NCBI GenBank assembly: GCA_016708925.1
Contig: JADJET010000022.1
Coordinates: forward strand, 372,001 to 436,000
DNA from: Gammaproteobacteria bacterium
GTDB taxonomy: Bacteria; Pseudomonadota; Gammaproteobacteria; Pseudomonadales; Porticoccaceae
Reading direction: 5' to 3'
Length of the DNA: 64,000 nucleotides
Numbering within the stretch: position 1 is the first letter of the stretch; the number at the start of each line of letters is the position of its first letter. Of the stretch, positions 16,884 through 25,906 are shown piece by piece. The notes under the pieces were generated by a model, which did no database searches, was not told the origin of the DNA, and was given only the letters and a program-made list of their open reading frames with translations. Position numbers and translations under genes: made by a program.

Positions 16884-18961
16884 TGGGCTCCGGTCCGCGC
16901 GGCGAGCTGGGAGAGGTCGGCGATGGCGACAAACCGCGCGCGCAGCGCGGCCAGCAACTGCAGGCGATTGCGGCGCAGGGCGGCATCGTCGGCCATGATC
17001 ATGACGTCCTTGAAAAACCGATCGACCGGATCCCGCAATTGCCGGAGGACGTCCAGTGCCGCGCTGTAGTCACCGCGGGAAACCAGATCCTGCAGCCGAA
17101 GATCGACCGCACCCAGGCGCTCCCAGAGCGCATGCTCGGCTTCCGCCTCAAACAGCGCCGGGTCCACACTGCCGCCATCCAGGGTTTGCTGCTGTTGCAG
17201 GTTGGCGATGCGCTTGTCGGTGGCGACCAGACTGGCGGCCTCCGGCAGCTTGGCAAAAGCTTCCACCGCCACCATGCGACGCCAGAGATCCAGCGGTCTG
17301 GCGATGCCAAGGTCGGATACGGCAAGAAAGGCCTCGGTGGAGATGCCCTGTTCCTCGCTGAAGGCGCGCAGTCTGCCCATGACGTAGACCAGCACGCGGT
17401 TTGCCAGCACCTCGGGCTCGCCGAGTTGTTGATGACCGCGCGCCGCCGCTATCAGCAGCGGTTTCAGATCCAGATCAAGCTCGCACTCGATGAAGATGCG
17501 CAAGATCGCGATGCTGGCGCGGCGCAGTCCGAAGGGGTCGCGGGAGCCAGTCGGTTCCAGGCCCGCGCCGAAGATGCCGGTCAGGGTATCGAGGCGGTCG
17601 GCCAACGCGAGCACGATGCCCACCGGTGTCGCCGGCAGCACGTCGCTGGCGTGGCGCGGCAGGTAGTGCTCGAACAGCGCCTCGGCGACTTCGGTGGCTT
17701 CACCATCATGCCGTGCGTAGTAGCGCCCCATGGTGCCCTGCAGCTCGCCGAACTCCTGCACCATGGCGCTGACCAGGTCCGATTTGGCCAGCTCGGCGCT
17801 GCGTATGGTGTGGCGGCTGTCGGCCCCGACCTGGGGCGCCAGGAACCCGCACAGTTGCGCAAGACGTTCGGTCTTGTCGTAGAGGGTGCCCAGGCGGTCT
17901 TGGTAGACGATGGTGCGGAGGCGCTCGCGCCGTGCCGCCAAGGTGGTTTTGAGATCGGTCTGGTAGAAGAAGGCGGCATCGGCGAAGCGGGGTCGGATGA
18001 CGCGTTCGTTGCCGGCCACCACCAACTCCGGCTGGCCACTTTCGATATTGGCAACGGTAATGAACACCGGCAGCAGGGCGCCGTCGGCGGCGATCACCGG
18101 GAAATACTTCTGGTGCTCTTGCATGGAACTGACCAGCGCCTCGCGCGGCACCGCGAGAAAGTGCGCTTCGAAACGGCCCAGCAGCGGAACCGGCCACTCG
18201 TTGAGCGCCGTCACTTCGTCAAGCAACCCCGGATCGAGTACCGCGGTACCACCGGCGCGCGTCGCCAGCGCGGTGACGCCAGCCACGATGAGGTCCCGAC
18301 GGGCGCTGAAGTCGGCGACGACGTAGGCGTCACGCAGCTGAGCTTCGTAGCTCTCGGGCGAAGTAAGCACTAGCTGGCCAGGCGCGTGAACCCGGTGTCC
18401 GCGCGTCCTGTTGCCGGCACGGACGCCGAGAATGTCGGCGGGGATGGGCGCGTCGCCGAACAGCAGCACAATCCAGTGCACAGGACGCACGAATTCCACC
18501 CGGCTGGCGCCCCAGCGCATGCGGCGGGGAATCGGCAGCGCACCGAGCGCCGCCTGGACCAATTCGGGAATCAGCTCGCGGGTAGCCACGCCGGGTCGCG
18601 TTTCCCGGAAGCAGAGCCGCGGACCTTTATCCGTCTCGACGTGCAGCAACTCGGTCGCGTCGGTCAGGCCACAACTGCGCGCGAATCCCTGGGCGGCCGG
18701 GGTCGGCGTGCCGTCGGTAGTAAAGGCGGCGCTGACCGCCGGGCCCAGCTTCTCGATGCGGATATCCGGTTGGCGCTCGACAAGTCCGGCCACCCGCACG
18801 GCGAGCCGGCGCGGAGTCGCGAACCCCTGCACCGCGCCGTGTTCGAGCTGGACGCCGGCAAGGCCGGACTGGATTCCCGCCACCAGCGCCTCCATCAGCG
18901 AACGCAGTGCCTTGGGCGGCAATTCCTCGGTGCCTACCTCGATCAGCAGGGAACGGCTCAC
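16880..18961 (-). CDS. glyS: glycine--tRNA ligase beta subunit
   Basis: A 693-residue beta subunit of the bacterial alpha2beta2 glycyl-tRNA synthetase, which carries tRNA-binding regions. The start MSRSLLIEVGTEELPPKALRSL matches the E. coli start. GTG 18961 is preferred over ATG 18976 because it gives that alignment and a 4-base overlap with the glyQ stop. RGHR, EWPVPLLGRFEAHFLAVP and the C-terminal anticodon-binding-like region (DRFFKDVMIMADD) are present. Full length with no break. Confidence 0.96.
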   Translation of the reverse strand: MSRSLLIEVGTEELPPKALRSLMEALVAGIQSGLAGVQLEHGAVQGFATPRRLAVRVAGLVERQPDIRIEKLGPAVSAAFTTDGTPTPAAQGFARSCGLTDATELLHVETDKGPRLCFRETRPGVATRELIPELVQAALGALPIPRRMRWGASRVEFVRPVHWIVLLFGDAPIPADILGVRAGNRTRGHRVHAPGQLVLTSPESYEAQLRDAYVVADFSARRDLIVAGVTALATRAGGTAVLDPGLLDEVTALNEWPVPLLGRFEAHFLAVPREALVSSMQEHQKYFPVIAADGALLPVFITVANIESGQPELVVAGNERVIRPRFADAAFFYQTDLKTTLAARRERLRTIVYQDRLGTLYDKTERLAQLCGFLAPQVGADSRHTIRSAELAKSDLVSAMVQEFGELQGTMGRYYARHDGEATEVAEALFEHYLPRHASDVLPATPVGIVLALADRLDTLTGIFGAGLEPTGSRDPFGLRRASIAILRIFIECELDLDLKPLLIAAARGHQQLGEPEVLANRVLVYVMGRLRAFSEEQGISTEAFLAVSDLGIARPLDLWRRMVAVEAFAKLPEAASLVATDKRIANLQQQQTLDGGSVDPALFEAEAEHALWERLGAVDLRLQDLVSRGDYSAALDVLRQLRDPVDRFFKDVMIMADDAALRRNRLQLLAALRARFVAIADLSQLAARTGAQ

Positions 18962-19905
18962 GAACGGCCACCGCAAGCCAGTTGCCGGACTTCGTCCGCG
19001 AGTGCCGGGGGCGCGAGCGGGAAGCCCAGCGCCAGGCGGGCATCGAAATAAGCCTGGGCCACCGCCCGGGCCAGCGTCCGGACCCGCAAGATGTAGCGCT
19101 GGCGTTCGGTTACCGAGATGGCGTGACGCGCATCCAGCAGATTGAACGCGTGAGAGGCTTTCATCACCATCTCGTAGGCGGGCAGTGGCAGACCGGCGGC
19201 GACCAGGCGTGCGCTCTCGCCCTCGCTATGGTCGAAAGAGCGGGCCAGGAATGCCACATCGGCCTCCTCGAAATTGAACCGCGACATCTCGACCTCGTTC
19301 TGGTGAAACACGTCGCCATAGGTGACGACGCGGCCGTCGGGGGCGCGGGCCCACACCAGGTCGAAAATGCTGTCGACGCCCTGCAGGTACATGGCTAAGC
19401 GCTCGAGGCCGTAGGTGATCTCGCCGGTCACCGGATAGCATTCCAGGCCGCCCACCTGCTGGAAGTAGGTGAACTGGGTCACTTCCATGCCGTTCAGCCA
19501 GATCTCCCAGCCCAGGCCCCAGGCGCCCAGCGTCGGCGATTCCCAGTTGTCCTCGACAAAGCGGATGTCGTGAACGGCGGCGTCGAAGCCGAGTTCGCGC
19601 AGGGACGCCAGATACAGCTCCTGAATGTTTGCGGGCGAAGGCTTCAGCACGACCTGAAACTGGTAATAGTGCTGAAGCCGGTTGGGGTTCTCGCCGTAAC
19701 GGCCGTCGGCCGGGCGTCGGCAGGGTTGCACATAGGCGCTGTTCCAGGTTTCCGGCCCGATGGCGCGCAAGAACGTGGCGGGATGGAAAGTGCCGGCGCC
19801 GACCTCCATGTCCAGCGGCTGCAAAATGACACAGCCCTGGCGCGCCCAGAAATCCTGGAGCGCGAGGATCAGACCCTGAAAAGTCGCGAGATCAGGCATC
19901 GCCAC
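18958..19905 (-). CDS. glyQ: glycine--tRNA ligase alpha subunit
   Basis: A 315-residue catalytic alpha subunit. Highly conserved stretches are intact: DFWARQGCVILQPLDMEVGAG, RRPADGRYGENPNRLQHYYQFQ, VEDNWESPTLGAWGLGWE and GGLECYPVTGEITYGLERLAMY. GTG 19905 has AGGGGG 7 bases upstream. ATG 19899 is in frame and possible. First gene of the leftward glyQ-glyS-gmhB-plsC run. No T-box leader is visible upstream, as expected for a proteobacterium. Confidence 0.96.
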   Translation of the reverse strand: MAMPDLATFQGLILALQDFWARQGCVILQPLDMEVGAGTFHPATFLRAIGPETWNSAYVQPCRRPADGRYGENPNRLQHYYQFQVVLKPSPANIQELYLASLRELGFDAAVHDIRFVEDNWESPTLGAWGLGWEIWLNGMEVTQFTYFQQVGGLECYPVTGEITYGLERLAMYLQGVDSIFDLVWARAPDGRVVTYGDVFHQNEVEMSRFNFEEADVAFLARSFDHSEGESARLVAAGLPLPAYEMVMKASHAFNLLDARHAISVTERQRYILRVRTLARAVAQAYFDARLALGFPLAPPALADEVRQLACGGRS

Positions 19906-20399
19906 AGCGCCGCCCCCTGGTTCAAGAGCCGGCGATTATATCGGCACCCCCGGAGGGTGACGAGGGCGCGACAATCCGGATGTTAGCTTCGGTGGTCGCT
20001 CTGCGAAACTCCAACAGGCGGGAGAAGCCACGGGCAAGACCGCCAACGGCGGGGAGCATCTGGGCCGCGACGCCGTTCACCCGAGCAGCCGACCACTGGG
20101 CGGGACGGTCCGGGGCCGGACGTTGACGGGGCAAACGTGTCTCGGTGGGCGGGACGCGGGCGGGGGCCCCCAAAACCACCTCGGGCCCTGCGGGGGCTGC
20201 ACTGGACCCAGCTTTGCATGCCAAGCCAGACGGCGTGAGCCAAGGCGCGAACCTTTTCAATGGTTTTCCCATCGGAGGGAGCCCGGGGAAGCGCAAGCAC
20301 CGCGTTTTCTGGCTGGGGTTGCGGAGCCCTGAAAGCACCGCCTGCCGGAAGGAGGGTTGAGAGCCACGCGGGCGGCTAGCGCGCGGACGAAACATGACG
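19906..20399. other. GC-rich intergenic stretch with no recognisable gene
   Basis: About 490 bases between divergent glyQ and pstS. It is rich in G/C runs, for example the perfect palindrome GGGGGCCCCC at 20162-20171. Frames of 70 to 157 codons are open on both strands, but they are compositional: Pro, Arg, Gly and Ala dominate and no motif appears. I recognise no tRNA, RNase P RNA, tmRNA or riboswitch. It could hold a structured RNA, a decayed gene or a repeat family member. The glyQ promoter must lie in its left end. Confidence 0.5.
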
Positions 20400-20455
20400 C
20401 TGACACACCATTGTCATATTTCGTTCATAGTCTGGTCATCCTCCGCGTCTAGGCT
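20400..20455 (+). promoter_or_regulatory. Pho box and PhoB-dependent promoter of pstS
   Basis: Four PhoB half-sites sit at exact 11-base spacing: CTGACAC (20400-20406), TTGTCAT (20411-20417), CGTTCAT (20422-20428) and TGGTCAT (20433-20439). A -10-like TAGGCT (20450-20455) follows at the distance expected when PhoB replaces the -35. It should activate pstSCAB-phoU when phosphate is low. Confidence 0.88.
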
Positions 20456-20488
20456 GGCGCAGCGAAATCCCTCTCACAGGAGAAAGTT

Positions 20489-21556
20489 GTGAAAGCTACT
20501 CTCAGAAACAGTATTTGCGGTTTGGGCATTGGTGCCGCGTTGGCGTTGGTCGGTACCAGTGCATTCGCGCAGTCGCGGGACACCATCAGCATCGTTGGCT
20601 CCTCCACCGTCTATCCGTTTTCCACCGTGGTGGCCGAACGCTTCGCCAAGGCCAGCGGCGCCGCCACGCCCAAGGTGGAGTCCACTGGTACCGGCGGCGG
20701 CATGAAACTCTTTTGCGGCGGCGTCGGCACCGGGCACCCGGATCTGACCGGCGCTTCCCGGCAGATCAAGAAGTCCGAGTTTGAGCAGTGCCAGGCCAAC
20801 GGCGTGAAGGACATTATCGAAATCCAGATCGGCTTTGACGGTATCGTGCTCGCCAACTCGAAAAAAGCACCGGCGATGAAACTCACCACCAAAGACATTT
20901 ACCTGGCACTGGCCAAGAATGTTCCTGCGGCCGAAGGCCCGACGCTCGTTCCCAACCCCTACAAGACCTGGAAGCAGGTGAATGCCTCACTGCCCGATAC
21001 CAAGATCGAGGTATTGGGCCCGCCGCCCACATCCGGCACCCGCGATGCTTTCGTCGAATTGGCGATGGAAGCGGGCTGTAAATCCTTTGCCTGGATCAAG
21101 GCGGTCAAGGACGCCGATGAAAAGGAATTCCAGGCCATGTGCCACACGCTACGGGAAGACGGCCACTTTATCGAAGCCGGTGAAAACGACAACCTGATCG
21201 TGCAGAAGCTGGATGCCAACCACAAGGCGGTGGGTATTTTCGGCTTCAGCTTCCTGGAGCAGAACAGCGACAAGGTGCAGGGTTCGATCATCAATGGCGT
21301 GGCGCCGACCTTCGAGACGATCGCCGACAAATCCTACCCGGTGTCGCGACCGATCTTTGTCTACGCCAAGAAAGCCCATATCGGCGTGGTGCCGAACATC
21401 GAAGGCTTCTTGGCAGAGCTCACCAGCGAAAAGGCCTGGGGTACCGACGGCTATCTGGCCGACAAGGGCATGATCCCGATGCCGGCTCCGATGCGTAAAC
21501 AAGTGGCCGCCAATGTGGCCAGCCAGGCGACAATGAGTGGGGCGGGTCTGAAGTAA
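20489..21556 (+). CDS. pstS: periplasmic phosphate-binding protein PstS
   Basis: A 355-residue solute-binding protein of the Pst ABC transporter. The signal peptide is MKATLRNSICGLGIGAALALVGTSAFA. Mature phosphate-binding features are IVGSSTVYPFS and the ESTGTGGGMKLFCGG segment, then GPPPTSGTRDAF. GTG start with AGGAG about 7 bases upstream. It belongs to the PstS type with the SGTRDAFVELAMEAGC segment that usually accompanies long PstC and PstA proteins, as here. First gene behind the Pho box; a terminator separates it from pstC. Confidence 0.95.
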   Translation: MKATLRNSICGLGIGAALALVGTSAFAQSRDTISIVGSSTVYPFSTVVAERFAKASGAATPKVESTGTGGGMKLFCGGVGTGHPDLTGASRQIKKSEFEQCQANGVKDIIEIQIGFDGIVLANSKKAPAMKLTTKDIYLALAKNVPAAEGPTLVPNPYKTWKQVNASLPDTKIEVLGPPPTSGTRDAFVELAMEAGCKSFAWIKAVKDADEKEFQAMCHTLREDGHFIEAGENDNLIVQKLDANHKAVGIFGFSFLEQNSDKVQGSIINGVAPTFETIADKSYPVSRPIFVYAKKAHIGVVPNIEGFLAELTSEKAWGTDGYLADKGMIPMPAPMRKQVAANVASQATMSGAGLK

Positions 21557-21577
21557 GCCGCCAGTATTGGCGCACAG

Positions 21578-21605
21578 GGCCCGGCTCACGCCGGGCCGCT
21601 TTTTT
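21578..21605 (+). terminator. rho-independent terminator after pstS
   Basis: GGCCCGGC and GCCGGGCC pair over a TCAC loop (21578-21597), followed by GC and six Ts (21600-21605). It sits between pstS and pstC and would let much more PstS than permease be made, a usual arrangement for binding-protein transporters. Confidence 0.85.
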
Positions 21606-21634
21606 CGGGTGCAACAGAGGTAGGTGCAGACAAG

Positions 21635-23021
21635 ATGTCCCCGGTCAATCTGGTCATCAGCTTGGCATTACTGAGCGCGGTCGCCTACTACTTGGCGCAC
21701 AGTCGTTCGCTGGCGCTCGCCAAACCGCTGGGTGGTATTCGCCACCTGCATTCACTGCCGCTCTACTACGGATTGCGCGGTGCGGTCTGGTGCGGGCTTC
21801 CGGCACTCGTCGTTCTTTGTCTCTGGCTGATGTTCGACGACCCTGTGGTGCAGTCTCTGGTGCTGGCGGGGCTGCCGGCCAACGCGGTGCCAGCCGGACC
21901 CGCGGAGCGCAGCCTCTTGCTGAGCACCGTCGTCAATGTGGCGAGCGGTGCATTGCCGGTCGCCGAGCAGCCGGCTGCGGTGGTGGCAGCGGCAGAACGC
22001 TACAACACGCTGCGCGGCAGCGGCCAACTGCTGGTTGCGGTCATCACCCTGGGCGTCGCGGTCAGCGGTTTGCTCTGGGGTGTGCGGCGGATGTCACCGC
22101 AGTTGCGCGCGCCAGGAAGTAGAGAAGGTCTTTCGCTGGGCCCTGCTGGCCTGCGCCAGCATCGCGATCTTCACCACCCTGGGGATCCTGCTGTCGGTGC
22201 TGTTCGAAGCGCTCCGGTTTTTTCAGGCGGTGCCGCTTACCGACTTTTTGTTCGGCCTCGAATGGAGCCCGCAGATGGCGATCCGCGAGGGGCAGGTAGG
22301 CGGTTCCGGCGCCTTTGGTGCCGTGCCCCTGTTCGTCGGCACCCTGTTGATCTCCGCCATTGCCCTGCTGGTGGCGGTGCCGGTGGGTCTGATGTCCGCG
22401 ATCTACCTGGCGGAATACGCCAGCGCCCGGATGCGCAATGTCGCCAAGCCGGCGCTGGAGATTCTCGCAGGGGTGCCGACCGTGGTTTACGGCTTTTTTG
22501 CTGCACTCACGGTCGCACCCTTCATTCGCGAACTGGGCGCAACTCTGGGGCTGTCGGTGTCGTCGGAAAGCGCGCTGGCCGCCGGCCTGGTGATGGGCGT
22601 CATGATCATCCCCTTTGTGTCATCGCTCACCGACGACATCATCACGGCGGTACCCAACAGTCTGCGCGACGGCTCGCTGGCGCTGGGTGCGACCCGCTCC
22701 GAAACGGTGAAGAAGGTGATTGTCCCCGCCGCCCTGCCGGGGATTGTCGGCGGGGTTCTACTCGCCGCTTCGCGCGCTATCGGTGAAACCATGATCGTGG
22801 TGATGGCGGCCGGCCTGGCCGCGCGCCTCACCCTCAACCCCCTGGATACGGTGACCACCATCACGGTGCAGATCGTGACCCTGCTGGTGGGAGACCAGGA
22901 ATTTGACAGTCCCAAGACACTGGCGGCCTTCGCGCTTGGGTTGATGCTGTTCGTCACGACCCTGCTGCTCAATGTAATCGCACTGTACATCGTGAAAAAA
23001 TATCGGGAGCTCTATGACTGA
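21635..23021 (+). CDS. pstC: phosphate ABC transporter permease PstC, frameshifted as given
   Basis: A long PstC with an extended N-terminal part (TM near 5-20 and 45-65, then a periplasmic stretch to about 125). The ATG frame reads to VRRMSPQLRA near 22111. It then loses sense, and the neighbouring frame carries QEVEKVFRWALLACASIAIFTTLGI and the whole permease core (GAVPLFVGTLLISAIALLVAVPVG, the EAA loop LRDGSLALGATRSETVKKVIVPAALPGI). The break falls in a GCGCGC run: adding one GC pair gives LRARQEVEK and about 462 residues. It could be a sequencing error or a real slippage mutation. The end overlaps pstA by 8 bases. Confidence 0.88.
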
Positions 23022-24297
23022 GCACAAGGCTTCCACGGCGGAAATCATTCGCGCCAGTCTCAAACGCCGCTACCGCGCGGAGCGGCGGTTCCGGCTGTAC
23101 GGCCTTCTGGCGGTCTGTTTCGGACTGCTCGCAGTGCTGCTCCTCCTCACGGACATCATCGGCAAGGGCCACGGCGCCTTCCGGCAGACCTATGTGCAAT
23201 TGCCGATCCATTACGACCCCGAACTGCTCGGCATCGGCGATGCAACCGATCCCGAAACCCTGATGCGCGGCGACTATCAGGCACTGGTCCGCCAGGCGCT
23301 GCGCGCGCGCTTCGGCGAGGTGTCGGGGCGCGCGGAAGCGCGCGAGTTGAACGCGCTGGTCAGCGACGGCGCCGGCTACGAATTGCTGGCGCGACTGCGC
23401 GCCAGGCCCGCCTTGCTGGGAACCAGCGAGACGCTCTGGCTGCTCGCCGACGACGATGTCGACACCTGGTTCAAGAGCCGTGGCGGCAGCAACGAGTTCA
23501 CCGGCCGGGTCAGCGAGCGACAGATCGCCTGGGTCGCGAGCCTGGCCGAGCAGGGCGAAGTCGCGCTCAGGTTCAATGCCAACTTTTTCACCCGCGGGGA
23601 TTCCCGCGAACCCGAGGAGGCCGGAATCGGCGGGGCCGCCAAGGGAACCTTGCTGACGCTTGCCATCACCCTGTTGCTGGCGTTTCCGATCGGGGTTGCC
23701 GCGGCGATCTATCTCGAGGAGTTCGCACCGAAAAACCGCTGGACCGACTTCATTGAAGTCAACATCAACAACCTAGCGGCGGTTCCGTCCGTCATCTTCG
23801 GTCTGCTGGGGCTTGCGGTGTTCATCAATTTTTTCCAGATGCCGCGTTCCGCGCCCGTGTTGGGCGGGGTGGTGCTCGCCCTGGTGACGCTGCCGACCGT
23901 GATCATCTCCAGTCGCGCCGCCATCAAGTCGGTGCCGCCTTCCATCCGCGAGGCGGCACTTGCGGTGGGTGCCTCGAAAATGCAGGTGGTGCTGAGCCAT
24001 GTGCTGCCGCTGGCGATGCCGGGCATGTTGACGGGCGCCATCCTCGGCATGGCCCATGCGCTCGGCGAAACCGCGCCCTTGCTGATGATCGGCATGGTGG
24101 CCTTTATCGTGGATGTCCCAGGCGGCTTTACCGAATCGGCCACCGTGCTGCCGGTACAGATTTTCCTGTGGGCGGATAGTCCGGAGCGGGCCTTCGTCGA
24201 GAAAACCTCCGGAGCCATCATGGTGCTGCTGGCGTTTCTCACGCTGATGAATGCCCTGGCTGTAGTATTGCGCAAGCGCCTCGAACGGCGCTGGTGA
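23014..24297 (+). CDS. pstA: phosphate ABC transporter permease PstA
   Basis: A 427-residue permease with an N-terminal DUF3333-type extension (LKRRYRAERRFRLYGLLAVCFGLLAVLLLLTDI, then a periplasmic domain of about 170 residues). The permease core of five or so TMs starts at GAAKGTLLTLAITLLLAFPIGVAA. Its EAA loop is IREAALAVGASKMQVVLSHVLPLAMPGML. With PstC it forms the membrane channel. The start overlaps the pstC end by 8 bases, and pstB follows after 13 bases with a strong AAGGAGG. Confidence 0.95.
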   Translation: MTEHKASTAEIIRASLKRRYRAERRFRLYGLLAVCFGLLAVLLLLTDIIGKGHGAFRQTYVQLPIHYDPELLGIGDATDPETLMRGDYQALVRQALRARFGEVSGRAEARELNALVSDGAGYELLARLRARPALLGTSETLWLLADDDVDTWFKSRGGSNEFTGRVSERQIAWVASLAEQGEVALRFNANFFTRGDSREPEEAGIGGAAKGTLLTLAITLLLAFPIGVAAAIYLEEFAPKNRWTDFIEVNINNLAAVPSVIFGLLGLAVFINFFQMPRSAPVLGGVVLALVTLPTVIISSRAAIKSVPPSIREAALAVGASKMQVVLSHVLPLAMPGMLTGAILGMAHALGETAPLLMIGMVAFIVDVPGGFTESATVLPVQIFLWADSPERAFVEKTSGAIMVLLAFLTLMNALAVVLRKRLERRW

Positions 24298-24310
24298 AGG
24301 AGGTGGCAAG

Positions 24311-25183
24311 ATGACGACCGCAGTGTTTGATCCAGTTCCTGGAGCCGTGATGACCGACGCGCCGGGCCGTATCACCGAACTGGCCGAGTTGCTGACACAG
24401 CGCACCGTGGGCACGCCTTTTGTCGACGCGCCCAAGGTGCGGACCCGCAACGTGAATGTCTACTACGGGGAGAAACAGGCAATCTTCGACGTCGGGCTGG
24501 ATATCGGCCGCAATCAGGTCATCGCCATGATCGGTCCCTCGGGCTGCGGCAAGTCCACCTTTCTGCGTGCCCTGAACCGCATGAACGACACGGTGGTCGG
24601 TTGTCGCGTCACCGGGGAGTTTCTGCTCGATGACGAGGACATCTATGCGCCGAAAATGGATCCGGTGGCGCTGCGGGCACGGGTGGGCATGGTGTTTCAG
24701 AAGCCCAATCCCTTTCCGAAAAGCATCTACGATAACGTCGCCTATGGCCCAAAACTGCACGGGCTCGCCAGCCGTCGCATCGAGCTCGATGAAATCGTCG
24801 AGTCCAGCCTGCGCAAGGCGGGCCTGTGGGAAGAGGTAAAGGATCGTCTCGTCCAGCCCGGCACCGGCCTGTCCGGCGGTCAACAGCAGCGGCTGTGCAT
24901 TGCCCGCGCGATCGCCATCAATCCGGAGGTGATCCTGATGGACGAACCCTGTTCCGCGCTGGATCCCATCGCCACCGCGCGGGTCGAAGAGTTGATCGCG
25001 GAGCTGGCGGAAAATTACACCATCGCCATCGTCACGCACTCGATGCAGCAGGCGGCCCGGGTCTCGCATCGCACCGCTTACTTTCATCTCGGCAAGCTGA
25101 TCGAAGTGAACGATACGCAGATGGTGTTCACCTCGCCGCAGCATGAATTAACCGAGGCCTACATCACTGGACGTTTCGGCTGA
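24311..25183 (+). CDS. pstB: phosphate ABC transporter ATP-binding protein PstB
   Basis: A 290-residue ABC ATPase powering phosphate import and taking part in signalling to PhoR. Walker A is GPSGCGKST, the signature is LSGGQQQRLCIARAIA, and Walker B is VILMDEPCSALD with the PstB-typical CSALD. It has a longer N-terminus (about 45 residues) than E. coli PstB. A perfect AAGGAGG precedes the ATG by 7 bases. The next gene, phoU, follows after 10 bases. Confidence 0.97.
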   Translation: MTTAVFDPVPGAVMTDAPGRITELAELLTQRTVGTPFVDAPKVRTRNVNVYYGEKQAIFDVGLDIGRNQVIAMIGPSGCGKSTFLRALNRMNDTVVGCRVTGEFLLDDEDIYAPKMDPVALRARVGMVFQKPNPFPKSIYDNVAYGPKLHGLASRRIELDEIVESSLRKAGLWEEVKDRLVQPGTGLSGGQQQRLCIARAIAINPEVILMDEPCSALDPIATARVEELIAELAENYTIAIVTHSMQQAARVSHRTAYFHLGKLIEVNDTQMVFTSPQHELTEAYITGRFG

Positions 25184-25193
25184 GGAGGTCGTT

Positions 25194-25892
25194 ATGGAAA
25201 AAGTGTCGCTCGACCAGCACATCTCGCGCCAGTTCAACGCCGATCTGGAGCATCTCAAAAGCCAGACCCTGGCGATGGGCGGCATGGTGGAGAAACAGCT
25301 TCACGACGCCATGATGGCGCTGGAGAACGCGGACAGCGAGCTCGCGATGCAGGTACTCGAGGCCGAGAAAAAAATCGATGAGATGGAGCTCATCATCGAT
25401 GATGCCTGCACTACCACCATTGCCCGCCGTCAGCCCGCCGCGACCGATCTGCGGATGATCCTGGCGGTGAGCCGCTCGGTGCGCGACCTCGAGCGCATCG
25501 GCGACGAAGCCCAGCGCATCGCCAAAATGGCGATCGGGCTCAGCGAGGAAGGGCTGTCACCACGCGGCTACGTCGAGGCACGCCATATCGCCAACGGTGT
25601 GCGTGAAACCTTGCGCGACTGTCTGGACGCTTTCAGCCGCTTCGACGCCCGGGCCGCGCGCGAGACCATGGCCAAGGACAAGCAGATCGATCTCGATTAC
25701 CGCTCGGCGGTGCGGGAGCTGGTCACCTACATGATGGAAGATCCCCGCAGCATCTCCCGGGTCATGAACGTGCTCTGGGCACTGCGCGCGCTGGAACGTA
25801 TCGGCGATCACGCCAAAAACATCTGCGAACACATCGTGTTTCTGGTGGAAGGCAAGGACATTCGTCACATTCATCCCGACGCACAGGACTGA
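25194..25892 (+). CDS. phoU: phosphate signalling regulator PhoU
   Basis: A 232-residue all-helical protein made of two PhoU repeats, each with metal-coordinating acidic motifs (RSVRDLERIGDEAQRIA and LWALRALERIGDHAKNICEH). It binds PstB and PhoR and keeps the Pho regulon off when phosphate is plentiful. GAGGAGG precedes the ATG. Last gene of pstSCAB-phoU; the next gene converges 14 bases later with no obvious terminator between. Confidence 0.96.
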   Translation: MEKVSLDQHISRQFNADLEHLKSQTLAMGGMVEKQLHDAMMALENADSELAMQVLEAEKKIDEMELIIDDACTTTIARRQPAATDLRMILAVSRSVRDLERIGDEAQRIAKMAIGLSEEGLSPRGYVEARHIANGVRETLRDCLDAFSRFDARAARETMAKDKQIDLDYRSAVRELVTYMMEDPRSISRVMNVLWALRALERIGDHAKNICEHIVFLVEGKDIRHIHPDAQD

Positions 25893-25906
25893 GTGGATAC
25901 GGCCTG

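Noticed and set aside
15601..16986. 461-codon frame suggesting a longer fusion upstream of the acyltransferase
   Set aside because: Its N-terminal part is gmhB read in the wrong frame. The acyltransferase starts at 16323 with a 4-base overlap.
20145..20395. Two opposed frames in the glyQ-pstS gap considered as a small gene or transposase remnant
   Set aside because: Low-complexity composition, no ribosome binding site and no recognisable domain; reported only as an unexplained gap.
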